NCBI GenBank assembly: GCA_035279545.1
Contig: DATEHM010000086.1
Coordinates: 1-21,678, forward strand
Direction of reading: 5' to 3'
Source of the DNA: Segetimicrobium sp035279545
GTDB taxonomy: Bacteria > Sysuimicrobiota > Sysuimicrobiia > Sysuimicrobiales > Segetimicrobiaceae
Length of the DNA: 21,678 nt
The notes under the pieces were generated by a model. It saw only the letters and a list, made by a program, of their open reading frames with translations, ran no database searches and had not been told where the DNA came from. A program made the translations under genes and the position numbers. This document shows, one piece after another, positions 1 through 7,256 of the stretch (position 1 is its first letter; each line of letters starts with the position of its first letter).

Positions 1-28
1 GTTCGAATGTCATTTCTCGGACACACAC

Positions 29-102
29 CTAGCCGCGGGCAGGCGCGCGCGCCCCGGTGTGCGCGCGGCGCCGCGGTGCGCGCGGGCACGCCCGGGGGCT
101 AG
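29..102. repeat. Long imperfect GC-rich inverted repeat over the cupin stop codon
   Basis: CTAGCC at 29-34 and GGCTAG at 97-102 are exact inverted copies. The core between them is almost pure G+C, with alternating CG/GC runs and a perfect 12-bp palindrome (CGCGGCGCCGCG, 64-75). The right arm contains the TAG stop of the minus-strand cupin gene. The transcript could fold into a strong hairpin and act as a factor-independent pause or an mRNA 3' stabiliser. There is no T-tract, so calling it an intrinsic terminator is inference. Alternating purine-pyrimidine tracts of this kind can also adopt Z-DNA. Confidence 0.45.
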
Positions 103-446
103 GCAAAGAGCTTGAGGTAGTCCTCCCGAATCGGATAGAAGACATCCAGCACCAGCGCGCCGCCGCGGCCCGCCCGGCCGCTGTGCTGAATACCTCCCGG
201 GATCACGTAGGTATCTCCAGGGCGGAGCGTCCGCCGCTCGTCGCCGATCTGCATCTCCAGTTCGCCCTCGATGATCAGGCCGAGTTGTTCGTGATGGTGG
301 GAGTGGAGCGGGACCTCCCCTTCCGGAACGAACTCCACATAGTTCAGCATCACGTGGTCTCCCGCCAGGGGCTTGATCGTCACCCCCTTCGCGACTTCCT
401 TTCCCCGGAGCTGCTTGATCGAGGTGATGATCTGCTTGGTCGGCAT
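99..446 (-). CDS. Small single-domain cupin protein
   Basis: A 115-residue protein that is essentially one cupin beta-barrel. Cupin motif 1 is visible at about residues 43-62, with metal-ligand candidates His48, His50 and His52 and an Glu53-Gln54 pair. Motif 2 is at about 76-90 (PGD, then IPGG, then His88). Single-domain cupins of this size bind a divalent metal and may be sugar-binding, dioxygenase-like or regulatory, so the substrate cannot be named. The start is the ATG at 446 because GGAGGG lies five bases upstream of it; the longer open frame upstream is GC-rich non-coding translation. The gene stands alone, divergent from the peptide/TPR unit. Confidence 0.85.
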   Translation of the reverse strand: MPTKQIITSIKQLRGKEVAKGVTIKPLAGDHVMLNYVEFVPEGEVPLHSHHHEQLGLIIEGELEMQIGDERRTLRPGDTYVIPGGIQHSGRAGRGGALVLDVFYPIREDYLKLFA

Positions 447-565
447 CGGATCCCTCCGGGCCGACCCCTTCCCCGAACGGGCTCGGCCGGCTGCAAGATT
501 TCGCCCCGTCCGCGCAGGCTTCCCGCCGGCTGGGGCGCCGGGGTTTGGATCGGGTGCATCGTGGG

Positions 566-571
566 TATAAT
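566..571 (+). promoter_or_regulatory. Consensus -10 box (TATAAT) of the peptide/TPR unit
   Basis: A perfect TATAAT in GC-rich DNA, 53 bases before the small ORF at 624. The region 16-18 bases upstream (around 542-549) has only a weak -35 match (TTTGGA type). Expected transcription start is near 578. It would drive the small peptide gene and the TPR gene behind it. Confidence 0.6.
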
Positions 572-623
572 AGTAGCCAGCGGACAAGCACCGCCCGGGC
601 GACCGGGCGAGGAGGTGCACATC

Positions 624-686
624 GTGGTCTTTCTGTTGCTGGGTTTGCTGATCCTCGTGGCCACCGGGCACCTGTTCCTGCACTGA
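624..686 (+). CDS. Tiny hydrophobic membrane peptide (20 aa)
   Basis: A short ORF starting with GTG and ending with TGA encodes 20 residues, nearly all Leu, Val, Phe, Ile or Gly, ending in His-Leu-Phe-Leu-His: a single transmembrane helix with almost no soluble part. AGGAGG (610-615) lies eight bases before the GTG, which is better than the Shine-Dalgarno of most genes here, and a consensus TATAAT lies about 53 bases upstream. It precedes the secreted TPR gene by 25 bases. It could be a real small membrane protein or a leader peptide setting translation of the next gene. I recognise no family; protein-level evidence is absent. Confidence 0.5.
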   Translation: MVFLLLGLLILVATGHLFLH

Positions 687-711
687 TCGCCCGCATGATC
701 GCGAGGAGCTG

Positions 712-1530
712 ATGAGGTTCATCATGCGTTGGCCGAGTCGAACCGTTCACGCGCTCGCCCTGGGCGCCGGCGCCGCCCTGATCCTCCAGGGGCTCGCGCT
801 GCCCGCGCCCGCCCAGCCGCCGCCGGCCCAGACCGCCGCTGACACACAGACGGTGACGGTCACGCTGGCCCGCGGGATCAAAGATACCAGCTCCATCTTC
901 GGATCCGGCCTGGTCACGCCGGTCGATCCGACGACGAGCTTTGTGGACACGGATCTCCCCTACGCGATCGTCAAGGTGAAGCCGCTCCCCCCGGACGCCG
1001 ATGTGACGTTACGCCTCGCGGATCCAGGCGGGCCGGCGTACACGATCAACGCGAGGATCCCCTCCCATCGAGGGAATCCCAAAGAGTTCGATGTCGCCCT
1101 GCCGATGTACATCCTGGGTACCGACCTGGAGGACCGCTTCGGCACCTGGCACCTCGACGTCACGTTCAACGGGCAACCTCGGGGTGACACCGCGTTTCAA
1201 TGGGGACCCGCCTCCCCGATTCAGCTGTCCAAGATCAAGGACCTCGTCGATCAAAATCCCATGAGCGCGGACCTTCACTGGCGATACGGCGCCGCGCTGG
1301 CCCTGCTTCACCACGACCAGGAGGCGATCCGCGAGCTGCAGGGCGCGATCCAGCTCGACCGGAACTACGCGCTCTACTACATCACCCTCGGACGGGTGTA
1401 CGAGCGGGAAGGGCGCACCGCCGACGCGATGCGGAGTTTCCAAACCGCTTTGGCGCTTCACGGCTCCTACTACGATACGGTATACTCGGGGTGGGCGAAG
1501 GCGCACCTGACCCGCTTGCAGGCCCGCTAG
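712..1530 (+). CDS. Exported TPR-repeat protein
   Basis: A 272-residue protein. Residues 1-35 form a signal peptide: basic start, hydrophobic stretch about 13-30, then an Ala-Pro-Ala-Gln cleavage region followed by a Pro/Ala-rich linker. Residues about 48-165 look like a beta-rich Ig-like domain. Residues about 186-253 hold two tetratricopeptide repeats with the typical Trp/Leu/Gly/Tyr/Ala spacing and Leu-Asp-Arg-Asn-Tyr-Ala between helices. TPRs mediate protein-protein contacts, so a periplasmic or cell-surface scaffold role is likely. ATG 712 has AGGAG only three bases before it; ATG 724 is the alternative. It ends in TAG, and the NUDIX frame that follows is in the same reading frame. Confidence 0.8.
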   Translation: MRFIMRWPSRTVHALALGAGAALILQGLALPAPAQPPPAQTAADTQTVTVTLARGIKDTSSIFGSGLVTPVDPTTSFVDTDLPYAIVKVKPLPPDADVTLRLADPGGPAYTINARIPSHRGNPKEFDVALPMYILGTDLEDRFGTWHLDVTFNGQPRGDTAFQWGPASPIQLSKIKDLVDQNPMSADLHWRYGAALALLHHDQEAIRELQGAIQLDRNYALYYITLGRVYEREGRTADAMRSFQTALALHGSYYDTVYSGWAKAHLTRLQAR

Positions 1531-1569
1531 CGCCGGCGGCGGCCGCGTCGACGCCGGCGGAGGATCGCC

Positions 1570-2049
1570 GCGCACCCCATCTACCTCAGGACCCTGTGCT
1601 TCATCCGCGACGGTGATCGCGTCCTGCTCCTCCGCCGCACCAAACCCCCCAACGACGGGCTGTACAACGCGCCCGGCGGGAAGATCGAGCCGCACGAGGA
1701 CCCGTACGAGTCATGCCTCAGGGAAGTCCATGAGGAAACCGGGATCCGGCTCCCCGGGGCGTCCCTCCGGGGAATCCTCACCGTCGTCGTCCAGGAAACC
1801 GGCGGCCAGTGGGTGCTGTTCGTGTTCGTCGCCGATCGACCGACCGGCCCCGCGGACCCCGTGGCGACGAACGAGGGCGATCTGCGGTGGGTCTCCCTCG
1901 CTGAGCTCTCCACCCTTCCCGTGGTCTCGGACATCCCGCTGATGCTTCCCCACATCCTGGCGCCCCAGGGCGGGCTGCTCATGGGAAAGGTTCGCGCGTT
2001 GAACGACGACGCCGACAGCATCGTCGATTACGAATTCCGCACCGCGTGA
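1570..2049 (+). CDS. NUDIX hydrolase without a recognisable start codon
   Basis: The frame encodes a complete NUDIX domain. The Nudix box lies at about residues 36-58 (1675-1743) and fits GX5EX7REUXEEXGU exactly, including REVHEETGI. The N-terminal strand (TLCFIRDGDRVLLLRR) and C-terminal half are also present, so length and fold look normal for an 8-oxo-dGTP diphosphatase-like enzyme. The oddity is the start. Between the in-frame TAG of the TPR gene (1528) and the domain there is no ATG, GTG or TTG. GGAGGATCGCC at 1559-1569 is identical to the 11 bases before the ATG at 2171, but here it is followed by GCG. I place the start at 1570 for that reason. Other options are ATC at 1579, CTG at 1594, readthrough of the TAG, or a sequence error. 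Confidence 0.65.
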   Translation, partial: AHPIYLRTLCFIRDGDRVLLLRRTKPPNDGLYNAPGGKIEPHEDPYESCLREVHEETGIRLPGASLRGILTVVVQETGGQWVLFVFVADRPTGPADPVATNEGDLRWVSLAELSTLPVVSDIPLMLPHILAPQGGLLMGKVRALNDDADSIVDYEFRTA

Positions 2050-2094
2050 GGCGCCCGCCGCGGGCCCGGCGTCGCGCAAGCCGCCCGCGCCGCC

Positions 2095-2123
2095 TTGACC
2101 CCCTTTTCGGGTCCGTCTACAAT
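2095..2123 (+). promoter_or_regulatory. Near-consensus sigma-70 promoter
   Basis: TTGACC (2095-2100), a 17-base spacer and TACAAT (2118-2123): five of six matches in each hexamer with ideal spacing. Transcription should start near 2130, giving a leader of about 40 bases before the ATG at 2171. It drives the decayed sulfurtransferase frame and probably the NUDIX gene 21 bases behind it. Confidence 0.75.
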
Positions 2124-2170
2124 CGAGTCGGTGGAAGATTTCGGTACCGTTCTCCCGAAGGAGGATCGCC

Positions 2171-2779
2171 ATGGCGCAGGCCACGCCGACCCCGAGCATC
2201 CAGCGGAAAGGTTACGCCCACCCCGAAGTTCTGGTCACCGCCGATTGGGTCGCGGAGCACGCTCGCGATCCCAAGGCCCGCATCCTGGAGTCCAACGAAG
2301 ACATCCTCCTCTACGACATCGGCCACATCCTGGGTGCGCTCAAGATCGACTGGCACACGGACCTCCGAGACCCGCTGGTGCGCGACTACCTCGATCGGTC
2401 GGCGTTCGCCGGCCTCATGTCGAAGCTCGGGATCGCCGGGGACACCACCATCGTGTTCTACGGGGATAAGAACAATTGGTGGGCGTCCAATCACCCGGAC
2501 TGGCGGGTGATGGACGGCGGCCGGAAAAAGTGGGAGACCGATCGCCGCCCGCTGGTCAAGGACGTCCCCTCGTATCCGCAGACCCAATACGCGGCGCCCG
2601 ACCGAACCGACGCGGCGATCCGCGTCTTCCGGGAGGACGTGCTGCGCCACCTCAAGGACCACCAGCCGCTGACCGACGTCCGGTCGCCGCGGGAGTACCG
2701 TGGAGAGCTGCTGCACAACGAATCGGCCGAAGAGGGCCTCGTCTTCGGCGAGCGCGCGGTTCGGCCCGCCGGCGCGTAA
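2171..2779 (+). pseudogene. Decayed thiosulfate sulfurtransferase (rhodanese), C-terminus and active site missing
   Basis: The 202-residue product matches the N-terminal rhodanese domain and linker of CysA/SseA-type thiosulfate sulfurtransferases: VTADWVAEH, YDIGHILGA, IDWHTDLRDP, VFYGDKNNWWA, VMDGGRKKW and LTDVRSPREY are all in family order. Family members are about 280 residues. Two lesions are visible. After residue 106 an aromatic segment of about 11 residues, normally between NNWWA and the GHPDW-like stretch, is missing in frame. After residue about 182 the match stops, and the catalytic CRIGxR loop of the second rhodanese domain is absent; only 21 bases separate the stop from the next gene. 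Thiosulfate:cyanide sulfurtransferase activity is not expected. Start ATG 2171 follows GGAGGATCGCC. A non-catalytic role is possible, but decay is simpler. Confidence 0.7.
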
Positions 2780-2800
2780 CCAGGCGCCTAGAGGAGACGC

Positions 2801-3394
2801 ATGCCCGAAGACGTGCTGGTGGTTCCGCGCGCCCGATTGTTCCCCGCCGGCGGCTTTCACGGCTTCTCCACCGAGGCGGTCCCCGGATATCTCGCGGTGA
2901 TCACGGCGCACGCCCACTTCGCCCCGCGGGCGCGGGTCGAGGACGATCCCAGCCTGAAGCAGATCATCCCCTACGTCGTCCTCCGGCATCGCGAGACCAT
3001 CTTCCTCGTCCGGCGGACCCGCGGAGGATCGGAAGCCCGGCTCCGGGAGAAGCTCTCCGTCGGCTTGGGCGGTCACATCAACCCGGAGGACGTCGGGGAC
3101 GCTGTCGACCCCGTGGAGGCGGGGATGCGCCGCGAACTCGCTGAGGAGGTTGAGGTCCCCGCCGGCTGGCAGGCGCGGCCGGTCGGCGTCATCAATGACG
3201 ACATCGAGCCGGTGGGCCGGGTGCACTTCGGGCTCGTCTACGTCGCGGATCTGCCCGCCCCCGACGTGCGGGTGCGCGAGACGACCAAACTGGCGGGGGC
3301 GTTTGCCGCGCTGCACGAGATCCGGGCGGCGTACGACCGGCTGGAAACCTGGTCGCAGTTCATCGTCGACGCGATCGACCTGCGCGGGATCTAA
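2801..3394 (+). CDS. NUDIX-family protein (MutT-like predicted phosphoesterase)
   Basis: 197 residues. The Nudix box is at residues about 90-119 (GGHINPED ... MRRELAEEVEV) and is loose: extra residues lie between the first Gly and the REUXEE helix, and the usual Gly after EE is replaced by Glu. This layout, with an N-terminal IPYVVLRH strand and a LRHRETIFLVRRTRGGSEARL segment, resembles the COG4112-type predicted phosphoesterases. The substrate is unknown. Start ATG 2801 follows GAGGAG eight or so bases upstream. It is likely transcribed from the promoter at 2095. It is the second NUDIX gene in 1.3 kb, but the two proteins are not close relatives. The OGG1-like glycosylase follows after 71 bases. 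Confidence 0.8.
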   Translation: MPEDVLVVPRARLFPAGGFHGFSTEAVPGYLAVITAHAHFAPRARVEDDPSLKQIIPYVVLRHRETIFLVRRTRGGSEARLREKLSVGLGGHINPEDVGDAVDPVEAGMRRELAEEVEVPAGWQARPVGVINDDIEPVGRVHFGLVYVADLPAPDVRVRETTKLAGAFAALHEIRAAYDRLETWSQFIVDAIDLRGI

Positions 3395-3465
3395 CCCATG
3401 CCGGTCTTTGCCTCGCCGAGGCCCGGCCGGGCGGGCGGCACGGCGCGGGCCCACCGGGGATAGCC

Positions 3466-4404
3466 GTGGCGATCCACCTCCCCGAGGCCGAGGGGATCCA
3501 CCTCGCCCGCACCCTGGAGTCCGGCCAGGCGTTCCGGTGGCGGTGGGAGCCCGCCGAAAGCGGTCCGGCGGCGGTCGGGGTGATCGGCGGCCAGGTGCTT
3601 CGGATCCGGCAGGATGAGCGCGGACTGTGGCTCCTCTCCCCTCCCACGGGCGCGGCGCGGCGGGGGCTGCGGTCCTATCTGGGACTCCTCACGGGCCCCG
3701 GCCGACTGATCGGCGTGGAAGCGGCGCTGGCGCGGGATCCGACGCTCTCGTGGGTGCTCCCGCACACCCGCGGAATCGCCGTCCTCGCGCAGGATCCGTG
3801 GGAAGTGCTGGTCTCGTTCATCATCTCCGCGAACAACAACATCCCGAAGATCCGCCAGTCGATCGAACGTCTCGCGCGCTCACTTGGCGAGCCGCTCACC
3901 GAGGGCCGGCACGCCTTTCCCACCCCCGCACGGCTCGCCGCGGCCTCCGCGCGGACGCTGGCCGCATCCCTGCTGGGGTACCGCGCGCCCTACGTCCGGG
4001 CCGCCGCGCGCCTGGTCGCCGACGGACGCCTCGACCTGGAGGCGCTTCGCCGCCAACCCCTCGCCGACGCGCGCGAGCAACTCCTCTCGGTTCCCGGGGT
4101 CGGGGATAAGGTCGCCGATTGCACGCTGTTGTTCGGGCTCGGGCAGACGGCGGTGTTTCCCGTGGACGTGTGGGTCAAGCGCGCGGTGGAGCGTTTGTAC
4201 TTTCGCGGCCGGGCGCGGACCGCCGGGGAGATCCAGGCGTTCGCGCGGGCCCGCTTCGGGCCGATGAGCGGGTACGCGCAGCAGCATCTGTTCGCCTACG
4301 CCCGCGCCTACCTCGGGTCGCCGGGCGCGGGCCGAGGTCGTGGCCGGCCCGGCCCCTGGATGCCCCAGCCGCCCCGTCCGGCGGGGCCGGCGACTACCGG
4401 CTGA
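3466..4404 (+). CDS. OGG1-like 8-oxoguanine DNA glycosylase / AP lyase
   Basis: 312 residues. The N-terminal part has the TLESGQAFRWRW signature of OGG1/AlkA-like enzymes. The HhH-GPD core includes SANNNIPKI (about 121-129), where OGG1 proteins have SSNNNI, then the hairpin VPGVGDKVADC with Lys215 as the expected Schiff-base nucleophile, and FPVDVWVKR with Asp234 as the catalytic aspartate. It should excise oxidised purines from DNA and cut the strand. The last 25 residues are Pro/Gly/Arg-rich and probably disordered. The start is GTG 3466, with only a weak purine-rich stretch before it. The 3' end overlaps the convergent aminotransferase gene by 11 bases. Confidence 0.85.
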   Translation: MAIHLPEAEGIHLARTLESGQAFRWRWEPAESGPAAVGVIGGQVLRIRQDERGLWLLSPPTGAARRGLRSYLGLLTGPGRLIGVEAALARDPTLSWVLPHTRGIAVLAQDPWEVLVSFIISANNNIPKIRQSIERLARSLGEPLTEGRHAFPTPARLAAASARTLAASLLGYRAPYVRAAARLVADGRLDLEALRRQPLADAREQLLSVPGVGDKVADCTLLFGLGQTAVFPVDVWVKRAVERLYFRGRARTAGEIQAFARARFGPMSGYAQQHLFAYARAYLGSPGAGRGRGRPGPWMPQPPRPAGPATTG

Positions 4405-5707
4405 TCGCCGCGAACGCCTGGTCGCAGGCCTCCAGCGTCCGGTCGACATCGGCGTCGGTGTGCGCCAGCGAGAGGTAGAACTTCTCGTTCGGGTTGACCA
4501 GGATCCCCCGCTTGAGCAACTCGATCGACCACTTCAAGTTCAGCTGCGTGTCCGAGGTCAGCAGATCCTCCCAGTTGCGCAGCGGCTTCCGAGCGGTAAA
4601 CCGGACCCCGAACACCGCGTCCTCTCCCGGGGTCTGCACGGTCACGCCGTGCCGGGCCCCCTGGGCCTCGATCTCGCGCCGCAGCCGGCCGCCGATCGCG
4701 TGGAAGTGCTCGTACGCGCCGGGGCGGCTGAGCACGTCCAGGGCGCAGACTCCGGCGCTCGCGCTGATCGGGTTGCCGTTCAGCGTCCCGCTCGCCCAAA
4801 CGAGGTGCGCGCGATCGGTCCGGCGGGCATCCAGATGCTTCATCACCTCGCCGCGACCGGCGATCGCCGCCATCGGAAACCCGCCGGACATCGCCTTCCC
4901 GTAGGTAGCCAGGTCGGGGACGACGCCGTACCTCTCCTGGGCGCCCCCCCAGGCGATCCGGAAGCCGGTGACGACCTCGTCGAAGATCAGCACGATCCCG
5001 TGACGGGCGGTCGCCTCGCGAACCGCCTGGAGGAACCCGGGGACCGGGACCAGCACTCGCTGCAGCGGCTCGACGATCACCGCGGCCAGCTCCGCGGCGT
5101 GCCGGTCGATGATCTCCACCGCCTTCTCCGCGTCGTTGAACGGCGCCACCAGCACCTGCCCCCGCAGCGCCTCCGGGATCCCGATCGAATCCGGCTCGGC
5201 GTCCGGGTAGCGGCTGGGCCGCTTGGGGACGGTGCCCCACAGCGCGTAGTCGTTCATCCCGTGCCAGCCGCCCTCGAACTTCATCACCTTCGACCGACCG
5301 GTCGCGCCGCGGGCAAGCCGCATCGCGAAGAACGTCGCCTCCGTGCCGGAGCCGGTGAAGTGGATGTGGTCGGCGCAGGGGATCGCCTCGACCATCCGCT
5401 CCGCCAGCCGGATCACGGACTCGTTGAGGAAGTAGTAGGTCGACCCTTTGGTTACCTGGCGCTGCACCGCGGCCGCGATCTCGGGGTGCCCGTGCCCGAG
5501 GAGGGCCGGGCCCGATCCCAGGTGGTAGTCGATGAAGTCCCGCCCATCCACATCGGTGACGTGGCTGCCGTGGCCCTCGGCGATGACGAGGTTCACTTCG
5601 GGCGGCAGGACGAACAACCCGAGGCCGCCGCCGGCCAGATACCGTCCGGCCTTTTCCAGCAGCTCCGCTTGGCGGGACGTTTCGACGCGCCCGGTCTTCG
5701 GTGTCAT
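4394..5707 (-). CDS. Class III PLP aminotransferase (glutamate-1-semialdehyde aminomutase-like)
   Basis: 437 residues with fold-type I landmarks in order: YHLGSGPALLGHGHP (about 61-75), TGSGTEATFFAMRLAR (118-133) for the PLP phosphate, FEGGWHG, IFDEVVTGFR with Asp243 to pair with the PLP nitrogen, and YGKAMSGGFP with Lys271 as the PLP lysine; ASGTLNGNP follows. The pattern is closest to HemL-like and related omega-aminotransferases. Whether it makes 5-aminolevulinate cannot be told from sequence, since no other haem gene is near. The start is ATG 5707, because AGGAGG (5714-5719) lies six bases upstream; frame extension to 5752 lacks that support. It is 78 bases downstream of selD on the same strand, so co-transcription is likely. 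Confidence 0.8.
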   Translation of the reverse strand: MTPKTGRVETSRQAELLEKAGRYLAGGGLGLFVLPPEVNLVIAEGHGSHVTDVDGRDFIDYHLGSGPALLGHGHPEIAAAVQRQVTKGSTYYFLNESVIRLAERMVEAIPCADHIHFTGSGTEATFFAMRLARGATGRSKVMKFEGGWHGMNDYALWGTVPKRPSRYPDAEPDSIGIPEALRGQVLVAPFNDAEKAVEIIDRHAAELAAVIVEPLQRVLVPVPGFLQAVREATARHGIVLIFDEVVTGFRIAWGGAQERYGVVPDLATYGKAMSGGFPMAAIAGRGEVMKHLDARRTDRAHLVWASGTLNGNPISASAGVCALDVLSRPGAYEHFHAIGGRLRREIEAQGARHGVTVQTPGEDAVFGVRFTARKPLRNWEDLLTSDTQLNLKWSIELLKRGILVNPNEKFYLSLAHTDADVDRTLEACDQAFAAISR

Positions 5708-5785
5708 CGCTGTCCTCCTTGGCCGTGTCGGCGTAGGCGCCGGCCTCGGCATCGGCCACCCTCGGTCCAGACGGCTCCCCCCACA

Positions 5786-6838
5786 CTACTCCACCACCAC
5801 GGTGATCTCCCCCTCCCCCGGTGAGGTGATCTCGCCCACGACCGCCGGCTCAGAGATTCCCCCCGCGCGAAGCGCGCGGAGAAGGGCGTCGAGCCGCGAT
5901 GCGGGCACGGCGATCAGGAGGCCGCCGGACGTCTGCGCATCGCAGAGGAGGATCTGCCCTTCCTCGTCGATCCCTTCCCAGACCACGGCCCCACCCAGGC
6001 TCGCACGGTTCCGGTGCGTGCCCGCGGGGATCACCCGCTCCCGCGCCAGGATCCACGCCTCCTCCAGCACGGGCACAGCGCTGAGCCGGACGCGAGCCCG
6101 CACCCCGGCGGCGCGCGTCATCTCGTGCAGGTGGCCGAGCAGCCCGAACCCCGTGACGTCGGTCGCGGCGGAAATCCCCACGCCCACCATGGCCTGCGCG
6201 GCCGCCCGGTTGAGCGTGGCCATGATCCGGATCGCTTCATCGATCGTCGCGCGCGACGTCCGCTGCTGCTTGATCCCCGTCGTGATCACGCCCATCCCCA
6301 CGGGCTTCGTCAGCACCAGCCGGTCTCCCGACCGGGCGGCGGCGTTGGTGACGATCCGGTCGGGGTGGATGGTCCCGGTCACCGCCAGCCCGTACTTCGG
6401 CTCGGGGTCGTCGATCGTGTGGCCGCCGATGATCGCCACCCCGGCCTCTGCGCACTTCTCCCCGCCGCCGCGAAGGATCTCCCCGAGAACATCGATCGAC
6501 AGCTTCGCCCGCGGAAACCCGACGATGTTGAGCGCGATCCGGGGCGTCCCCCCCATCGCGTAGATATCGCTCAGTGCGTTCGCCGCGGCGATCGCCCCGA
6601 ACCAGTACGGCTCGTCCACGATGGGAGTGAAGAAATCCACGGTCTGCACGAGAGCCAGATCGGGGGCAAGACGGTACACGCCCGCGTCGTCCGCCGTGTT
6701 CGTGGCCACGAGGACGGCAGGATCGGTCACCGCAGGGAGGTGGCGCAGGACCTGCGCCAGGTCGGTCGGACTCAGTTTTGAGGCTCAGCCGGCGCAGGCC
6801 ACCATCGAGGTGAGCCGGATCCGGTCACGGTCATTCAT
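5786..6838 (-). CDS. selD: Selenide, water dikinase SelD, itself a selenoprotein (in-frame UGA)
   Basis: SelD makes selenophosphate from selenide and ATP for selenocysteine and 2-selenouridine synthesis. The conventional reading begins at GTG 6730 (VTDPAVL...), which lacks the catalytic N-terminus. Reading back through the UGA at 6785-6787 gives MNDRDRIRLTSMVACAG-U-ASKLSPTDL, then LAQVLRHLPAVTDPAVL: the SelD active-site motif, with selenocysteine at position 18 where other members carry Cys, followed by the essential Lys21. The rest is canonical (NTADDAGVY, QTVDFFTP, AAANALSDIYAMGG). Start ATG 6838 has GGAG seven bases upstream. Full length is 350 residues, normal for SelD. A SECIS-like hairpin sits just after the UGA. 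It implies SelA, SelB and tRNA-Sec elsewhere in the genome. Confidence 0.92.
6741..6787 (-). promoter_or_regulatory. bSECIS-like hairpin downstream of the selD UGA codon
   Basis: On the minus strand the UGA (6787-6785) is followed by a perfect 7-bp stem, UGGCGCA (6759-6753) and UGCGCCA (6747-6741), closing a five-base loop GGUCC. The loop begins with G, as bacterial SECIS apical loops do, and resembles the GGUC core of the E. coli fdhF element. It begins about 32 bases after the UGA, a distance expected for SelB-bound bacterial SECIS elements. Confidence 0.75.
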
Positions 6839-6867
6839 CCGTCGTCTCCGTGCATGACGTCGTCCCC

Positions 6868-6873
6868 ATTGTA
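6868..6873 (-). promoter_or_regulatory. Probable -10 box (TACAAT) for selD
   Basis: Minus-strand TACAAT, five of six consensus bases, 30 bases upstream of the selD ATG at 6838. Transcription would start near 6861, giving a leader of about 23 bases carrying the GGAG site. No good -35 hexamer is visible at normal spacing. Confidence 0.45.
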
Positions 6874-7256
6874 GCATCCGCGGCCGTATGGAAGGTCCGG
6901 GGACGGCTCTACGCCCCGGCCGGCCACCGCCCACGCCGGACGGGGAAACGGCACGGCACCGGGGGCCCTCCGCGTGCTCCCCACCCCGAAATCTCACGCG
7001 CCGGGCGAGCATCCGACGAAGGCTCCGCCCAGCCCACGGAAACGCGGATTGCGAACCCGGGGGCCGAGCGCTAGATGTTACCTGGGGTGGACCGGGCGTC
7101 GTCATCCTGAACACGGCCCGGGGGCTCCGCCCGCGTGCGGCAGGGGCGGATCCCGCCCGCGCCATCCCGATGCGAACGGTGTTCGACACGGTCGCGGCGA
7201 ATGGCCGCCGGCCGTCTCGTCGGGCTCGCGAGATCGCTCCAGGAAGGGGAAGGGCC
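6874..7256. other. Intergenic region between divergent selD and tail-tube genes
   Basis: 383 GC-rich bases with no gene I can support. An open frame runs through on the plus strand in phase with the tail-tube gene, but its product is Arg/Pro-rich and unlike a folded protein. A weak plus-strand promoter candidate is TTGCGA (7049-7054), 17 bases, TAGATG (7072-7077). A short hairpin GGGCGG/CCGCCC lies near 7145-7160. I looked for a tRNA-Sec here because of the neighbouring selD and found none by eye. Confidence 0.4.

Noticed and set aside
1..30. tRNA 3' end: the window opens with a T-loop-like GTTCGAAT
   Set aside because: The base that should pair with G53 is G, not C, no matching T-stem or acceptor strand can be formed with what is visible, and no CCA follows. 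It is probably chance.
2117..3454. 445-codon minus-strand open frame opposite the sulfurtransferase and NUDIX genes
   Set aside because: No ribosome site or recognisable domain; the plus strand has clear family matches across the same bases.
6888..7256. N-terminal extension of the tail-tube protein (open frame from ATG 6888)
   Set aside because: The extension is Arg/Pro/Ala-rich without domain features and has no Shine-Dalgarno. The family begins at the DPYANFRF motif, just after 7257-7263.
6874..7256. tRNA-Sec gene next to selD
   Set aside because: I looked for a long-acceptor tRNA with a UCA anticodon and a TTCGA T-loop on both strands and saw none. A covariance-model search would be decisive.
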